The notes beneath the pieces are model-generated. The model saw only the letters and a program-made list of their open reading frames with translations, ran no database searches and had not been told where the DNA came from. The position numbers and the translations under genes were made by a program. Of a DNA stretch of 64,000 bases, positions 61,301 through 64,000 are shown in pieces (the first letter of the stretch is position 1; each line of letters opens with the position of its first letter). Source of the DNA: Talpa occidentalis (taxonomy: Eukaryota > Chordata > Mammalia > Eulipotyphla > Talpidae); NCBI RefSeq assembly GCF_014898055.3, contig NW_023604861.1:102798083-102862082 (forward strand), in the 5' to 3' direction.

Positions 61301-63729
61301 TCTTCCAGAATAATTTAGAAGTACTCAAGTTCTGTTAAAAATTCTTTGGAAGGTTATTGGAATTACATTGCATATACATTGAGATAAAATTGTCATCATA
61401 ATATTGTTATGTAATCCCATCTAAAAACTGTATGTGTCCTTTCGAATGCAGATATTTTAAAGATTTTTATAGTTTTCTTTGTGAAAGTTCTGTGCATTTT
61501 ATGATAGGACTATATAATATAGTGTATAGACATATAGAGTATATAACTGTATATTCTATATGTTATGTTAGTATATATATACATTATATATCTTATACTA
61601 GTACACAGTAGTATTATATATATTCTCTATTTATGAATATATGGATAGTTTTCATTGCTATTGTGTAGATGTTTATTGTTTCTTTTAAAAATTAATATAT
61701 GTGATTTGTGTATGTTGATTTTATATCTAGTTATTTTATTATTATCAAATGAAAAAGGATTATCTTAGATTTTTTTTAAGATTTATTTATTTATGCATAC
61801 AAGAGCTGGGGTGCAGGCCAGAGATGCAGGGGTTGAGAGGATTCACCAGAGACAGAGTGGGAACTCTGATTCCCCCTCTGCAAAGCTATCCCAAGCCCTA
61901 TGCATATTACCCTCTTCCCCCTTTGCCTACTTCGTTGCTGTTTTTGTATAGAGAGTATAAGACTTCTCTGTATAAGTCACTCTACAGAACAGGCAGAATG
62001 ACTGAAATACACTGCTGAGGGGAGCAGCAGGTGAGACAGGAGAGGTTTGCCTCACCATGTGGGTTTCTTCCTGGCCGGCCAGGGATCGAACTCGTGCTGC
62101 AGAGGCTGTGGATTGCTTCATAGTGTGGTGCTTTAACCCCTGGCGCCACCAGGGAGGTCCTATATTAGATATTGAGGACAAAAAAGTAGATCATCCATGA
62201 GCAACAAAAATCTTGTCGTTTCATTTTCATTATATATACTCTGACTTCTTTGTCTCCTATTACTGAGTAGAACATGCAAAACTGTGTCACTCAGCAAATT
62301 CAGGGTATCCTTATGCTATTCCTGGTTCAAATTGAAATACTTTGAATATTTCATGATTAAGTCAGAGGTTCACTATAGATTTCTGGAAAATATTCTTTAT
62401 CTTGTTAAGGAAAGTTTTTTCTCTTGCTAACTTTCTAAAAAGCTTATGGTTCCCTCCATTTCCCAAGTTTGCAATGAACATGCCCAAACCATCTCTGTGC
62501 CTTCTTTCCCTGTTGGTCTTTTGCTGAAATTTGATCTCTACTGAGATTTGCTTCCAAAATCTTTTTGTTTGTGGATTGGTTTGGTATTGTTTGTTAGCAT
62601 GTTCTATCCACCAGATTTATATCTGCCAATGTTTTCGTTTTTTTTGTTTTTTTACTGAGATGACATTGGTTTACAACACTATCTATGATTAGGGGAATAG
62701 GATCATTCTTCCTCACAGGCATGTTATCACGCCATACCCACCACCAGAGCACTCATAGTCCTCCACTAGGAACTCTGATTCCCCCTCTGCAAAGTTATCC
62801 CAAGCCCTATGCATATCACCCCCTTCCCCTTTTGCCTACTTTGTTGCTGTTTTTGTATAGAGAGTATAAAACTTCTCTGTGTAAGACTACAAAGTCCTAG
62901 AGCACAGGGGCCTCCCTGGTGGCACAAGGGGTTAAGCACCACACTGTGAAGCAATCCACAGCCTCTGCAGCATGAGCTCGATTCCTGGCCGGCGAGAGAG
63001 AGCAACCCACATGGCGCAGCAGACCTCTCCTGTCTCGCCTGCTGCTCTCCTCAGCAGTGTATTTCAGTCAATCTGCCTGTTCTGTTCCCCACTCTGTCTC
63101 TGGTAAATCCTTTCAACCCCTGTATCTCTGGCCTATACCCCAGTTCTTGTATGCATAAACAAATAAATCTTTAAAAGAAAGTCCTAGAGCTCAGGTTAAC
63201 TCACCTTTGTGTCACTAATGCCCAAATCTCTGACATGTATGCCATACACGCAATTAAAATTGCTTTACTAAATGAACGAATGAAAGAATCATTGAAAAAT
63301 TTTCTGTGGATAATACCACAAGTAAGTGGTTCTTCTGAAATTGTTAGTATTTTATCCTGTCATAAAATTGCGATCGTTCTTTTTATATTTCTCAGGGTAA
63401 CTTTGATTTCTTGTTGCTCGTCCGTTTTGTTTCTGATGATAGGTATTAGGACACTGGCCTTTGAAAATATGCCAGCTATTGAAAAGGAAGGAAAAAAATA
63501 ACAAAATGTTACATACAGTGTGTTAGGTCTTGGGAGGAGGAGATCTTTTGTTGACTATTAAACGTAGAAGAATAAGAGTTATTCTTGAATTTTTAATTTT
63601 ATAATATAAGTGGGTTCATTATTTTTTTTTCCTGTTCAGGGAATAACTATTCGACCACTGGTGGAGTTTCTTGATGTTAAGAGGTCCAATAAGAAGCAGC
63701 AAGCTGTCAGTGAAGAAATCCATTGTCGG
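198..63729 (+). CDS. SLC9A2: Na+/H+ exchanger 2 (NHE2), exons 1-6 of a longer gene
   Basis: This is the gene that fills the window. NHE2 is a plasma-membrane electroneutral Na+/H+ antiporter, known from apical membranes of gut and kidney epithelia, that extrudes H+ in exchange for Na+. The six exons total 1518 nt and encode residues 1-506 without a stop or frameshift. What I see: a Leu-rich N-terminal signal-like stretch, the amiloride-region motif [18 protein letters not shown] (residues 142-159), the DP of [13 protein letters not shown] (D219), the ion-site pair ND in [13 protein letters not shown] (N247, D248), the AEMFHLSG helix, and [16 protein letters not shown] near residue 435. These are hallmarks of the SLC9A plasma-membrane group, and the N-terminal residues [16 protein letters not shown] match NHE2 rather than NHE1, NHE3 or NHE4. 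The C-terminal regulatory tail is outside the window. All splice sites are GT/AG and intron phases join correctly, so the gene looks intact here. Confidence 0.97.
246..269 (+). repeat. short CTG-rich leucine tract in the signal region
   Basis: Eight leucine codons in a row (mostly CTG, with one TTG and one CTC) encode L17-L24. CTG runs tend to vary in length by slippage, so the leucine count may differ between individuals or species. Confidence 0.75.
507..531 (+). promoter_or_regulatory. G-tract cluster just after the exon 1 donor (possible G-quadruplex)
   Basis: Runs of 4, 6, 2 and 7 G separated by single T or A bases begin 17 bases downstream of the donor GT. The pattern can fold as a G-quadruplex in the coding strand or in nascent RNA. 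Intronic G-tracts near donors often aid splicing. Function here is inferred. Confidence 0.45.
1940..2080 (-). repeat. probable MIR remnant
   Basis: Contains GGAAACTGAAACTCAGAGAG followed by a degenerate 'acctgagctgcccacc' and 'agagccagatgcagg', which follow the order of an antisense MIR core. Highly diverged. Confidence 0.45.
2180..2345 (-). repeat. MIR remnant
   Basis: Order of landmarks fits antisense MIR: 'agtaggcacttaagttcatt', 'atctctaattttcacaacca', 'gaaggaaactgagagatggg', then 'tcacccaggtctgtgtg'. Confidence 0.6.
3681..3702 (+). repeat. (TGA)n microsatellite
   Basis: Seven near-perfect GAT/TGA units in AT-rich intron sequence. Confidence 0.85.
5914..6188 (-). mobile_element. tRNA-derived SINE, subfamily A
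   Basis: Antisense copy. It begins with the complemented A/T-rich tail and ends at the tRNA-like head 'ccaccagggaggcccc'. TSD ATCATTACTACT at 5902-5913 and 6189-6200, exact. One base overlap with the T-run is possible. Confidence 0.93.
6749..6832 (+). mobile_element. very short L1 3'-end insertion
   Basis: About 85 bases matching the last part of the L1 at 26058-27505 (motifs 'caagatgaaaatgc', 'cattg.aca.aaatga', 'tgatgcaaaaatatataaaa'), ending in an AAATA-type tail. Flanks 'aaactata' and 'aaactaca' may be a TSD. It is a 5'-truncated copy reduced to the 3' end. Confidence 0.7.
7440..7580 (+). repeat. MIR remnant
   Basis: Follows the sense MIR 3' half: 'agtaaaatagggataataag', 'ataggttgttgtgaaaatca', then 'atacattaagtgtt'. 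Confidence 0.6.
7600..8900 (-). mobile_element. old antisense L1 remnant
   Basis: T-rich sequence with landmarks of antisense ancient L1 ('aaaaagtctttattttctta', 'tctactatttcattctaact', 'tagatatggatttgctttat'). Ends are uncertain and it is strongly degraded. The short open frames in it on both strands are not genes. Confidence 0.5.
9076..9312 (-). mobile_element. tRNA-derived SINE, subfamily A, head damaged
   Basis: Antisense copy with exact TSD TATTGATATTAT at 9064-9075 and 9313-9324. The tRNA-like head is shortened: the final 'gccaccagggaggcc' is missing although the TSD is present, so the copy was 5'-truncated at insertion or later lost those bases. Confidence 0.9.
10590..10790 (-). repeat. 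MIR element
   Basis: Well preserved antisense MIR: 'tatctcatttaatcctcaca', 'ctctgggaggtaggaacc', 'tatgaggaaacagattta', then 'gcttaggtaactcagaacc'. Confidence 0.85.
10921..11186 (-). mobile_element. tRNA-derived SINE, subfamily A
   Basis: Antisense full-length copy. TSD TTATCTCACCCACTCT (10905-10920) and TTATCTCACCCATTCT (11187-11202), one mismatch. Confidence 0.93.
11504..11777 (-). mobile_element. tRNA-derived SINE, subfamily A
   Basis: Antisense full-length copy, exact TSD GAGTTTCTGAAT at 11492-11503 and 11778-11789. Confidence 0.94.
12290..12440 (+). repeat. MIR element
   Basis: Sense MIR landmarks in order: 'aactctgctgtttactagct', 'atgggtctgtgacct', 'ctataaactggggtgataat', 'ggttgttgtgagaataaag'. 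Confidence 0.8.
12970..13242 (-). mobile_element. tRNA-derived SINE, subfamily B
   Basis: Antisense copy with long exact TSD AGTAGGAAACAGTTTT at 12954-12969 and 13243-13258. It differs from subfamily A in the tail-proximal region ('acaagcactgggtacagtca', 'gaagcacgggagggtgaga') and near the head ('ggggagcagccggggattga'). Confidence 0.94.
14311..14359 (+). repeat. 49-bp dispersed direct repeat, copy 1
   Basis: Starts 'aagaaattggttatc' and ends 'gccatgtgaatgaaaata'. It recurs at 15626-15674 with two differences inside the shared block. The two copies flank two younger SINEs. Not part of either SINE. Confidence 0.85.
14371..14678 (+). mobile_element. SINE with extra non-SINE tail inside its TSD
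   Basis: Sense copy with head 'gggcctcccctggtggcgca'. After the usual 'aaataaacaaatctt' and an A-run it continues with about 22 non-SINE bases ('gagagcaagagcctcacc' and following) and a second A-run. TSD GAAAATATTGTGATTCTA at 14353-14370 and 14679-14696 encloses everything, so the extra tail arrived in the same insertion. The body is intermediate between subfamilies A and B. Confidence 0.93.
14847..15121 (+). mobile_element. tRNA-derived SINE, subfamily A
   Basis: Sense full-length copy. TSD AAAAATGAAATTAGG at 14832-14846 and 15122-15136, exact. The tail carries a short 'gtctct' interruption between A-runs. Confidence 0.94.
15626..15674 (+). repeat. 49-bp dispersed direct repeat, copy 2
   Basis: Second copy of the block at 14311-14359, 1315 bases downstream. 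Differences are A/C and C/T within the first 22 bases. Confidence 0.85.
17347..17376 (+). repeat. (GT)n microsatellite
   Basis: About 15 uninterrupted GT units. Confidence 0.95.
17529..17554 (+). repeat. (TG)n microsatellite at a SINE tail
   Basis: About 13 TG units occupying the place where the T-rich complement of the SINE tail is normally found. Confidence 0.95.
17529..17776 (-). mobile_element. tRNA-derived SINE, subfamily A, older copy
   Basis: Antisense, diverged, with the tail replaced by a TG microsatellite. Imperfect TSD ATACAGGAAAATTC (17515-17528) and ATACAGGCTAATTC (17778-17791). Confidence 0.85.
18740..19003 (-). mobile_element. tRNA-derived SINE, subfamily A
   Basis: Antisense full-length copy. 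TSD about 10 bases, ATTGTTAATT at 18730-18739 and 19005-19014. Confidence 0.9.
19351..19625 (-). mobile_element. old L1 (L1M-type) 3' UTR
   Basis: Antisense match in order to the ancient L1 3' end: 'attgtggtaaaatacatata', 'aaatttaccattttaatcg', 'catcttatataaccatcacc', 'ttctactttctgtctctctg', then 'gaggtacctcattaaatggg'. Confidence 0.8.
20115..20411 (-). mobile_element. L1 ORF2 remnant, left part
   Basis: Antisense ORF2 landmarks: 'gccaaatgctttttctgatt', 'tattgatatgatggattatg', 'gtatccctggaataagcttc', and 'aagaaattttgcatctgtg'. It is interrupted after 20411 and resumes near 21168. Confidence 0.75.
20412..21167 (-). mobile_element. LTR-type insertion within L1
   Basis: About 755 bases that split an L1 ORF2 remnant. 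Landmarks such as 'cctggaagttctccatgccc' and 'aggaactccgtgccaggact' recall ERVL-type LTRs (MLT2-like) in antisense. This family call is from memory and uncertain. No coding remains are visible, so it is probably a solitary LTR, or an LTR plus a second old insertion. Confidence 0.45.
21168..21400 (-). mobile_element. L1 ORF2 remnant, right part
   Basis: Continues the interrupted L1: 'atattgatctgatgctttct', 'cttggctttagatgtcaggg', 'ctaacttcataaaatgaact', 'gggaagtattgcctcctca'. Confidence 0.7.
23521..23943 (-). other. open, GC-richer segment; possible retrocopy fragment, unrecognised
   Basis: An open frame of about 140 codons on the minus strand without an ATG at its start. The middle is rich in Lys, Gln and Arg (for example [20 protein letters not shown]). 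Its base composition stands out from the AT-rich flanks, and A-runs lie just to the right on the + strand. It could be a processed pseudogene fragment, but I do not recognise the parent and see no TSD. Chance is also possible. Confidence 0.2.
24785..24900 (-). repeat. MIR element
   Basis: Antisense MIR core: 'ccccattttacagatgagca', 'aactgagctgactac', 'ccaaagccacaggcagagag'. Confidence 0.75.
25500..25740 (+). repeat. L2 3'-end remnant with a small tandem duplication
   Basis: Diverged sense L2 3' landmarks ('ctgactcttcccacattgcc' through 'attacttgtctgccctg'). CTTATTACTTGTCTGCCCTG occurs at 25695-25714 and again at 25719-25738, four bases apart. Confidence 0.5.
26058..27505 (+). mobile_element. 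5'-truncated L1 (LINE-1), sense to SLC9A2
   Basis: TSD AACATTCTACTT at 26046-26057 and 27506-27517. The element holds the ORF2 C-terminal end, a 3' UTR with a G-rich segment at 27354-27410, and an AAAAT-type tail. It ends 257 bases before exon 2. AATAAA hexamers occur in the tail. Confidence 0.93.
26100..27296 (+). pseudogene. L1 ORF2 C-terminal remnant
   Basis: In-order matches to the ORF2 C-terminal part: [75 protein letters not shown]. The frame is broken by a stop after REMQIKTTV and by others, so it is inactive. It lacks the endonuclease and the catalytic core of the reverse transcriptase, which were lost with the 5' truncation. Confidence 0.9.
27763..28226 (+). CDS. SLC9A2: SLC9A2 exon 2 (residues 98-252)
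   Basis: Acceptor AG at 27761-27762, donor GTGAGT at 28227-28232. The exon is 464 nt, entering in phase 1 and leaving in phase 0. It carries the core of the exchanger: the [14 protein letters not shown] membrane segment (115-128), the amiloride/inhibitor-region motif [19 protein letters not shown] (141-159), [13 protein letters not shown] with D219, and [12 protein letters not shown] with N247-D248. By alignment in memory to NHE1, D248 corresponds to the essential ion-site aspartate and N247 to its partner asparagine. All key residues are present. Confidence 0.97.
29200..29320 (-). repeat. MIR remnant
   Basis: Antisense MIR: 'caacctgtgaagtaggtatt', 'tcatttttcaggtaagaaca', 'ttgaggcagagaaagatta'. 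Confidence 0.65.
31326..31591 (-). mobile_element. tRNA-derived SINE, subfamily A
   Basis: Antisense full-length copy. Exact TSD GGTTTGCAATTCTTT at 31311-31325 and 31592-31606. Confidence 0.95.
31975..32045 (+). repeat. AT-rich alternating tract
   Basis: Alternating TA/CA sequence such as 'aaatatatatatgcatatac', including short palindromes. Low-complexity. Confidence 0.8.
34998..35248 (+). CDS. SLC9A2: SLC9A2 exon 3 (residues 253-336, last codon split)
   Basis: Acceptor AG at 34996-34997, donor GTAAGT at 35249-35254. The exon is 251 nt, entering in phase 0 and leaving in phase 2. It encodes [20 protein letters not shown], then hydrophobic segments around 273-298 ([20 protein letters not shown]), a basic loop with HNIRVIEPL, and [20 protein letters not shown]. 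The acidic residue in AEMFHLSG (E325) matches a conserved glutamate of the NHE family. Ala336 is completed by the first base of exon 4. Confidence 0.97.
36257..36310 (+). repeat. paired poly(T) runs
   Basis: A run of 14 T (36257-36270), then a short non-T segment and a run of 25 T (36286-36310). Such runs may mark the tail of an antisense retroinsertion, but no recognisable body follows. Confidence 0.8.
37946..37962 (+). repeat. short (CA)n microsatellite
   Basis: Eight CA units after an A-run. Confidence 0.85.
38502..38543 (+). repeat. (GT)n microsatellite with CA palindrome
   Basis: About ten GT units followed by TGTGTGCATGTGCACACACA, where TGTGTGCA and TGCACACA are inverted around a central TG, so the end could form a small hairpin. 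Confidence 0.85.
39190..39340 (-). repeat. MIR remnant
   Basis: Antisense MIR: 'agtttcatcttatgaatgag', 'aaattgaggcccaggtatac', then a run ending 'gctggaccctgggtctcc'. Confidence 0.6.
39974..40640 (-). mobile_element. L1 3'-UTR sequence, two ages
   Basis: Left part (39974-40210) has 'ggtaacattggtttataact' and 'cacacccaccaccaaggc', shared in type with 62641-62887. The right part (40240-40640) follows the older L1 3' UTR: 'gtcaccatgctgtgcattag', 'atcccagaacttatttatct', 'tccactccctgctcctagta', 'cccatatataagtagaacc'. They may be a single diverged element or two fragments. Confidence 0.7.
40355..40388 (+). repeat. (GT)n microsatellite
   Basis: About 16 GT units within L1 3'-UTR-like sequence. Confidence 0.95.
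43930..44210 (-). mobile_element. tRNA-derived SINE, subfamily A
   Basis: Antisense full-length copy with a G-rich insert ('ggggggcgggggcggtgag', near 43993) in the body. The TSD is weak: the flanks share ACATCTT with a diverged neighbourhood. It lies 126 bases before another SINE in the same orientation. Confidence 0.92.
44337..44609 (-). mobile_element. tRNA-derived SINE, subfamily A
   Basis: Antisense full-length copy. TSD CTTTTGATAATGAATT (44321-44336) and CTTTTGACAATGAATT (44610-44625), one mismatch. Confidence 0.94.
45550..45680 (-). repeat. L2 3'-end remnant
   Basis: Antisense L2 order: 'attaattgagcatgtgcttt', 'gtgccgctctaggcagg', 'aaagcttacatcctggtagg', 'taacaaatgaac'. Confidence 0.6.
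46200..46910 (+). repeat. L2 remnant
   Basis: Sense L2 landmarks in order: 'aatctgatcacgtcacacaa', 'gcctttgcaaatgccgtctt', 'gaacacttagctcagatgac', 'gaagatagaaattgcatctt', 'agtagatgctaaggaaatgc'. The open frames here are incidental. Confidence 0.75.
47685..47910 (+). repeat. MIR element
   Basis: Sense MIR nearly end to end: 'gtgagtcagactacctgggt', 'aaaaatcctggcaacaacat', 'ctcatctgtaaaataagaaa', 'gcctcagaggcttattatga', 'cctgatgcggagtaggggt'. Confidence 0.88.
49516..49733 (+). CDS. SLC9A2: SLC9A2 exon 4 (residues 336-408, plus first base of 409)
   Basis: Acceptor AG at 49514-49515, donor GTAATG at 49734-49739. This is weaker than the other donors because position +5 is not G. The exon is 218 nt, entering in phase 2 and leaving in phase 1. 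It encodes [20 protein letters not shown], the conserved [20 protein letters not shown] stretch (357-376), then [16 protein letters not shown] and [17 protein letters not shown]. It is a typical NHE middle segment with intact frame. Confidence 0.97.
49734..50210 (+). other. SLC9A2: SLC9A2 intron 4 (477 bp, the only short intron)
   Basis: Donor GTAATG, acceptor TTTTATTTTTCTTCTCAG. The left part is the pyrimidine-rich tract described separately. The rest (49975-50195) holds nothing I recognise. In-frame read-through from exon 4 meets a stop almost at once (GGT AAT GAG TGC TTG TTT CCT AAA TGA), so retention would truncate the protein. Confidence 0.93.
49789..49965 (+). repeat. long C/T-rich (homopyrimidine-like) tract
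   Basis: About 175 bases with very few purines, built from TCTTCC/CTTCTT words. It is asymmetric between strands and could form triplex (H-DNA) structure and bind polypyrimidine-tract proteins. It fills over a third of the short intron 4. Confidence 0.8.
50211..50413 (+). CDS. SLC9A2: SLC9A2 exon 5 (residues 409-476)
   Basis: Acceptor AG at 50209-50210, donor GTGAGT at 50414-50419. The exon is 203 nt, entering in phase 1 and leaving in phase 0. It encodes [20 protein letters not shown], then [20 protein letters not shown] with the invariant arginine R439 and glycines, [10 protein letters not shown], and the hydrophobic [17 protein letters not shown]. Trp419 (codon TGG at 50240) is at a position where I recall Arg in human NHE2 and Lys in NHE1; CGG to TGG is a CpG-type change. 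Confidence 0.97.
50960..52090 (-). repeat. long L2-type remnant
   Basis: Antisense order of old L2-like landmarks: 'gtgcctgctgtgtggcagac', 'agtgaacaaaatacacagaa', 'aatattccaggtaaatggaa', 'ggcaaagatctgaaggctgt', 'cgaaatggaaaccatcggaa', 'tgtgagaatagactgttaag', 'agaaggatggaattgccttc'. Family placement is by recollection. Confidence 0.65.
52160..52440 (-). repeat. MIR element
   Basis: Antisense MIR: 'taactcatttaattctcaca', 'tcccatttcatagattagaa', 'agcagaggcactaagacagg', 'aagcaggaatcaacaccagt'. Confidence 0.8.
52640..52800 (-). repeat. MIR remnant
   Basis: Antisense MIR: 'tgtctcctttcatcctcaaa', 'ggacacacattggtaaatga', 'gagttgagccagggtctctc'. Confidence 0.65.
55263..55516 (-). mobile_element. tRNA-derived SINE, subfamily A
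   Basis: Antisense copy with a short internal deletion (the 'gactgactgaaatacac' part is missing). TSD TGATTTGCTATAT (55250-55262) and TGATTTGCTGTAT (55517-55529). Confidence 0.92.
56289..56573 (-). mobile_element. tRNA-derived SINE, subfamily A, G-rich insert
   Basis: Antisense full-length copy, exact TSD TATTCTCATCATT at 56276-56288 and 56574-56586. A G-run block at 56345-56367 could fold as a G-quadruplex. Confidence 0.94.
56637..56909 (+). mobile_element. tRNA-derived SINE, subfamily A
   Basis: Sense copy 63 bases after an antisense copy, so the two form an inverted pair. Head 'gggcctcctgggtggcgcaa', tail 'cataaataaataaaaatgaa'. I found no clear TSD. Confidence 0.9.
57240..57880 (-). repeat. 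L2-type remnant
   Basis: Antisense landmarks 'tgcctgttggacattcaagt', 'ggagatgttagattagcag', 'agagctggagatataatgaa', 'aggactcatcagtatggaga'. Part of the same old repeat type as 50960-52090. Confidence 0.6.
58841..58862 (+). repeat. (CT)n microsatellite
   Basis: CT units at the left border of the nested SINE pair, probably expanded from the TSD sequence CTGTCCCTGTCTCTCT. Confidence 0.85.
58863..59425 (-). mobile_element. outer SINE (subfamily B), split by an inner SINE
   Basis: Antisense copy whose tail (58863-58887) is separated from its body (59154-59425) by a sense SINE. TSD CTGTCCCTGTCTCTCT at 58833-58848 and 59426-59441 flanks the whole composite. Confidence 0.9.
58888..59153 (+). mobile_element. 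inner SINE (subfamily B) nested in the outer SINE tail
   Basis: Sense copy. Internal Pol III promoter parts are visible: A-box-like TGGCACAGTGG at 58900-58910 and B-box GGTTCGATCCC at 58954-58964. The tail sequence 'aagatttatttattta' (58872-58887) is repeated with one change at 59161-59176, as expected for insertion into the outer SINE tail. Confidence 0.92.
59670..59939 (-). mobile_element. tRNA-derived SINE, subfamily A
   Basis: Antisense full-length copy. Exact TSD AAAAGTGCAAATAATTTA at 59652-59669 and 59940-59957. Confidence 0.95.
60614..60635 (+). repeat. poly(A) run
   Basis: About 22 A in a row. It may be the tail of an old retroinsertion to its left, but I do not recognise a body. 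Confidence 0.85.
60988..61279 (+). mobile_element. tRNA-derived SINE, subfamily B, long AAAAT tail
   Basis: Sense full-length copy with tail repeats of AAAAT type. Exact TSD AAAATTTTCTGATTACA at 60971-60987 and 61280-61296. Confidence 0.95.
61500..61650 (+). repeat. AT-rich alternating tract
   Basis: Irregular TA-rich sequence such as 'gttagtatatatatacatta' with short palindromes. Confidence 0.75.
61771..62160 (-). mobile_element. SINE (subfamily A) carrying an internal L1 piece
   Basis: Antisense SINE with TSD TATCTTAGAT (61761-61770) and TATATTAGAT (62161-62170). The SINE is complete but interrupted between 61864 and 61985 by a 120-bp foreign piece; no SINE bases are lost at the junction. 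Confidence 0.92.
61865..61984 (-). mobile_element. L1 3'-UTR fragment inside the SINE
   Basis: Positions 61862-61976 align without gaps to 62771-62885 (108 of 115 identical, all differences transitions). It has no poly(A) and no TSD of its own. The left junction shares GGAAC between SINE and L1. Confidence 0.9.
62641..62887 (-). mobile_element. L1 3'-end fragment
   Basis: Antisense L1 3' UTR starting at a T-run ('tttttactgagatgacattg', 'cacgccatacccaccaccag', 'ccaagccctatgcatatcac', 'gtatagagagtataaaactt'), truncated near 62887. Confidence 0.8.
62908..63177 (+). mobile_element. tRNA-derived SINE, subfamily A
   Basis: Sense full-length copy. TSD AAAGTCCTAGAGCACAG (62891-62907) and AAAGTCCTAGAGCTCAG (63178-63194), one mismatch. 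Confidence 0.95.
63192..63285 (+). repeat. L2 3'-end remnant
   Basis: Sense L2 terminal landmarks: 'ctttgtgtcactaatgccca', 'actaaatgaacgaatgaaag'. The SINE at 62908 probably inserted into this L2. Confidence 0.55.
63640..63729 (+). CDS. SLC9A2: SLC9A2 exon 6 (residues 477-506)
   Basis: Acceptor AG at 63638-63639, donor GTAGGT at 63730-63735. The exon is 90 nt, exactly 30 codons, phase 0 on both sides, so skipping it would keep the frame. It encodes [20 protein letters not shown] and [21 protein letters not shown] closes the last membrane segment; the basic stretch begins the cytoplasmic regulatory region. The next exon, expected to continue with the LFDH-type sequence of NHEs, is beyond the window. 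Confidence 0.96.
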
Positions 63730-64000
63730 GTAGGTGGTAATGTAGTGTAACAACTGAAGTGATGAAAGAAAAAAATGTTGGATTATAGTAAACAATTTGG
63801 CACCAACTTGCACATTTTCTGAAGACAAGGGAAGTGACAGAGGTGAAAGGGAGGGAGGGCTGAGAAAGGCATGAGTTGCGGATTTAAAAGGGACATGGCC
63901 CCTCAGTGGCTTCTCCAATTTATCCTGCTAAACTCTCACAGGATAAGAGGGACAGCGAATCCCTGCTAGTTAATTTTCTTCAAACTGAAAATGTTTTAAC
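63730..64000 (+). other. SLC9A2: start of SLC9A2 intron 6
   Basis: Donor GTAGGT. The remaining 265 bases contain no exon or repeat that I can recognise. The gene continues to the right. Confidence 0.85.

Larger units (their letters stand above)
50414..63639 (+). other. SLC9A2: SLC9A2 intron 5 (13.2 kb)
   Basis: Donor GTGAGT, acceptor TTTTTTTTCCTGTTCAGG. Left half: old L2 and MIR. Right half: nine SINEs between 55263 and 63177, two of them nested, plus L1 3'-UTR pieces. Nothing specific is recognised at 50480-50950, 52810-55250, 57890-58800, 59940-60960 and 61300-61760, apart from A-runs and AT-alternating sequence. No exon is visible. Confidence 0.9.

Overview
The window is mammalian nuclear DNA holding the 5' two-thirds of the coding sequence of one gene, SLC9A2, which encodes the epithelial Na+/H+ exchanger NHE2. 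Six coding exons lie on the + strand (198-489, 27763-28226, 34998-35248, 49516-49733, 50211-50413, 63640-63729). They join in frame with correct GT/AG borders and give residues 1-506. That covers the signal-peptide-like start and nearly all of the membrane transport domain. The cytoplasmic regulatory tail (about 300 residues in the human protein) must lie in exons to the right of the window. Positions 1 to about 560 are a CpG-rich promoter/leader/exon 1 block. Everything else is intron: 27.3, 6.8, 14.3, 0.48 and 13.2 kb, plus the start of intron 6.

The organism looks like a placental mammal of the laurasiatherian group. The most useful marker is a tRNA-derived SINE of about 270 bp (A box, B box, AT-rich tail), of which I find 21 copies, most with clear target-site duplications (TSDs). 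The head differs from primate Alu, carnivore CAN, horse ERE and vespertilionid VES as I remember them. A bat, possibly of the horseshoe/leaf-nosed group, is my best guess, but it is inference. At least two SINE subfamilies are present. A 5'-truncated L1 (26058-27505), other L1 3' ends, and much older MIR, L2, L1M and one LTR-type insertion make up most of the other recognisable sequence.

Layout: 1-560 promoter/exon 1. 560-27762 intron 1 (nine SINEs, old L1, an LTR inside an L1, and a sense L1 ending 257 bp before exon 2). 28227-34997 intron 2 (one SINE). 35249-49515 intron 3 (two SINEs, L1 3' end, L2, MIR, CA repeats). 49734-50210 intron 4 (pyrimidine-rich). 50414-63639 intron 5 (long L2 remnants, then nine SINEs packed into the last 8 kb). 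I find no second gene, tRNA gene, or CRISPR or other prokaryotic feature, and no new multi-gene system.

The most unusual items are small rearrangements among the repeats. One SINE carries a 120-bp internal piece of L1 3' UTR. One SINE carries a non-SINE tail between two A-runs inside its TSD. One SINE is nested in the tail of another and forms a long inverted repeat. A G-tract cluster lies just after the exon 1 donor, and a minimal upstream ORF precedes the start codon. Positions of repeats were read by eye; SINE ends supported by a TSD should be accurate to a few bases, and old repeats to tens of bases.
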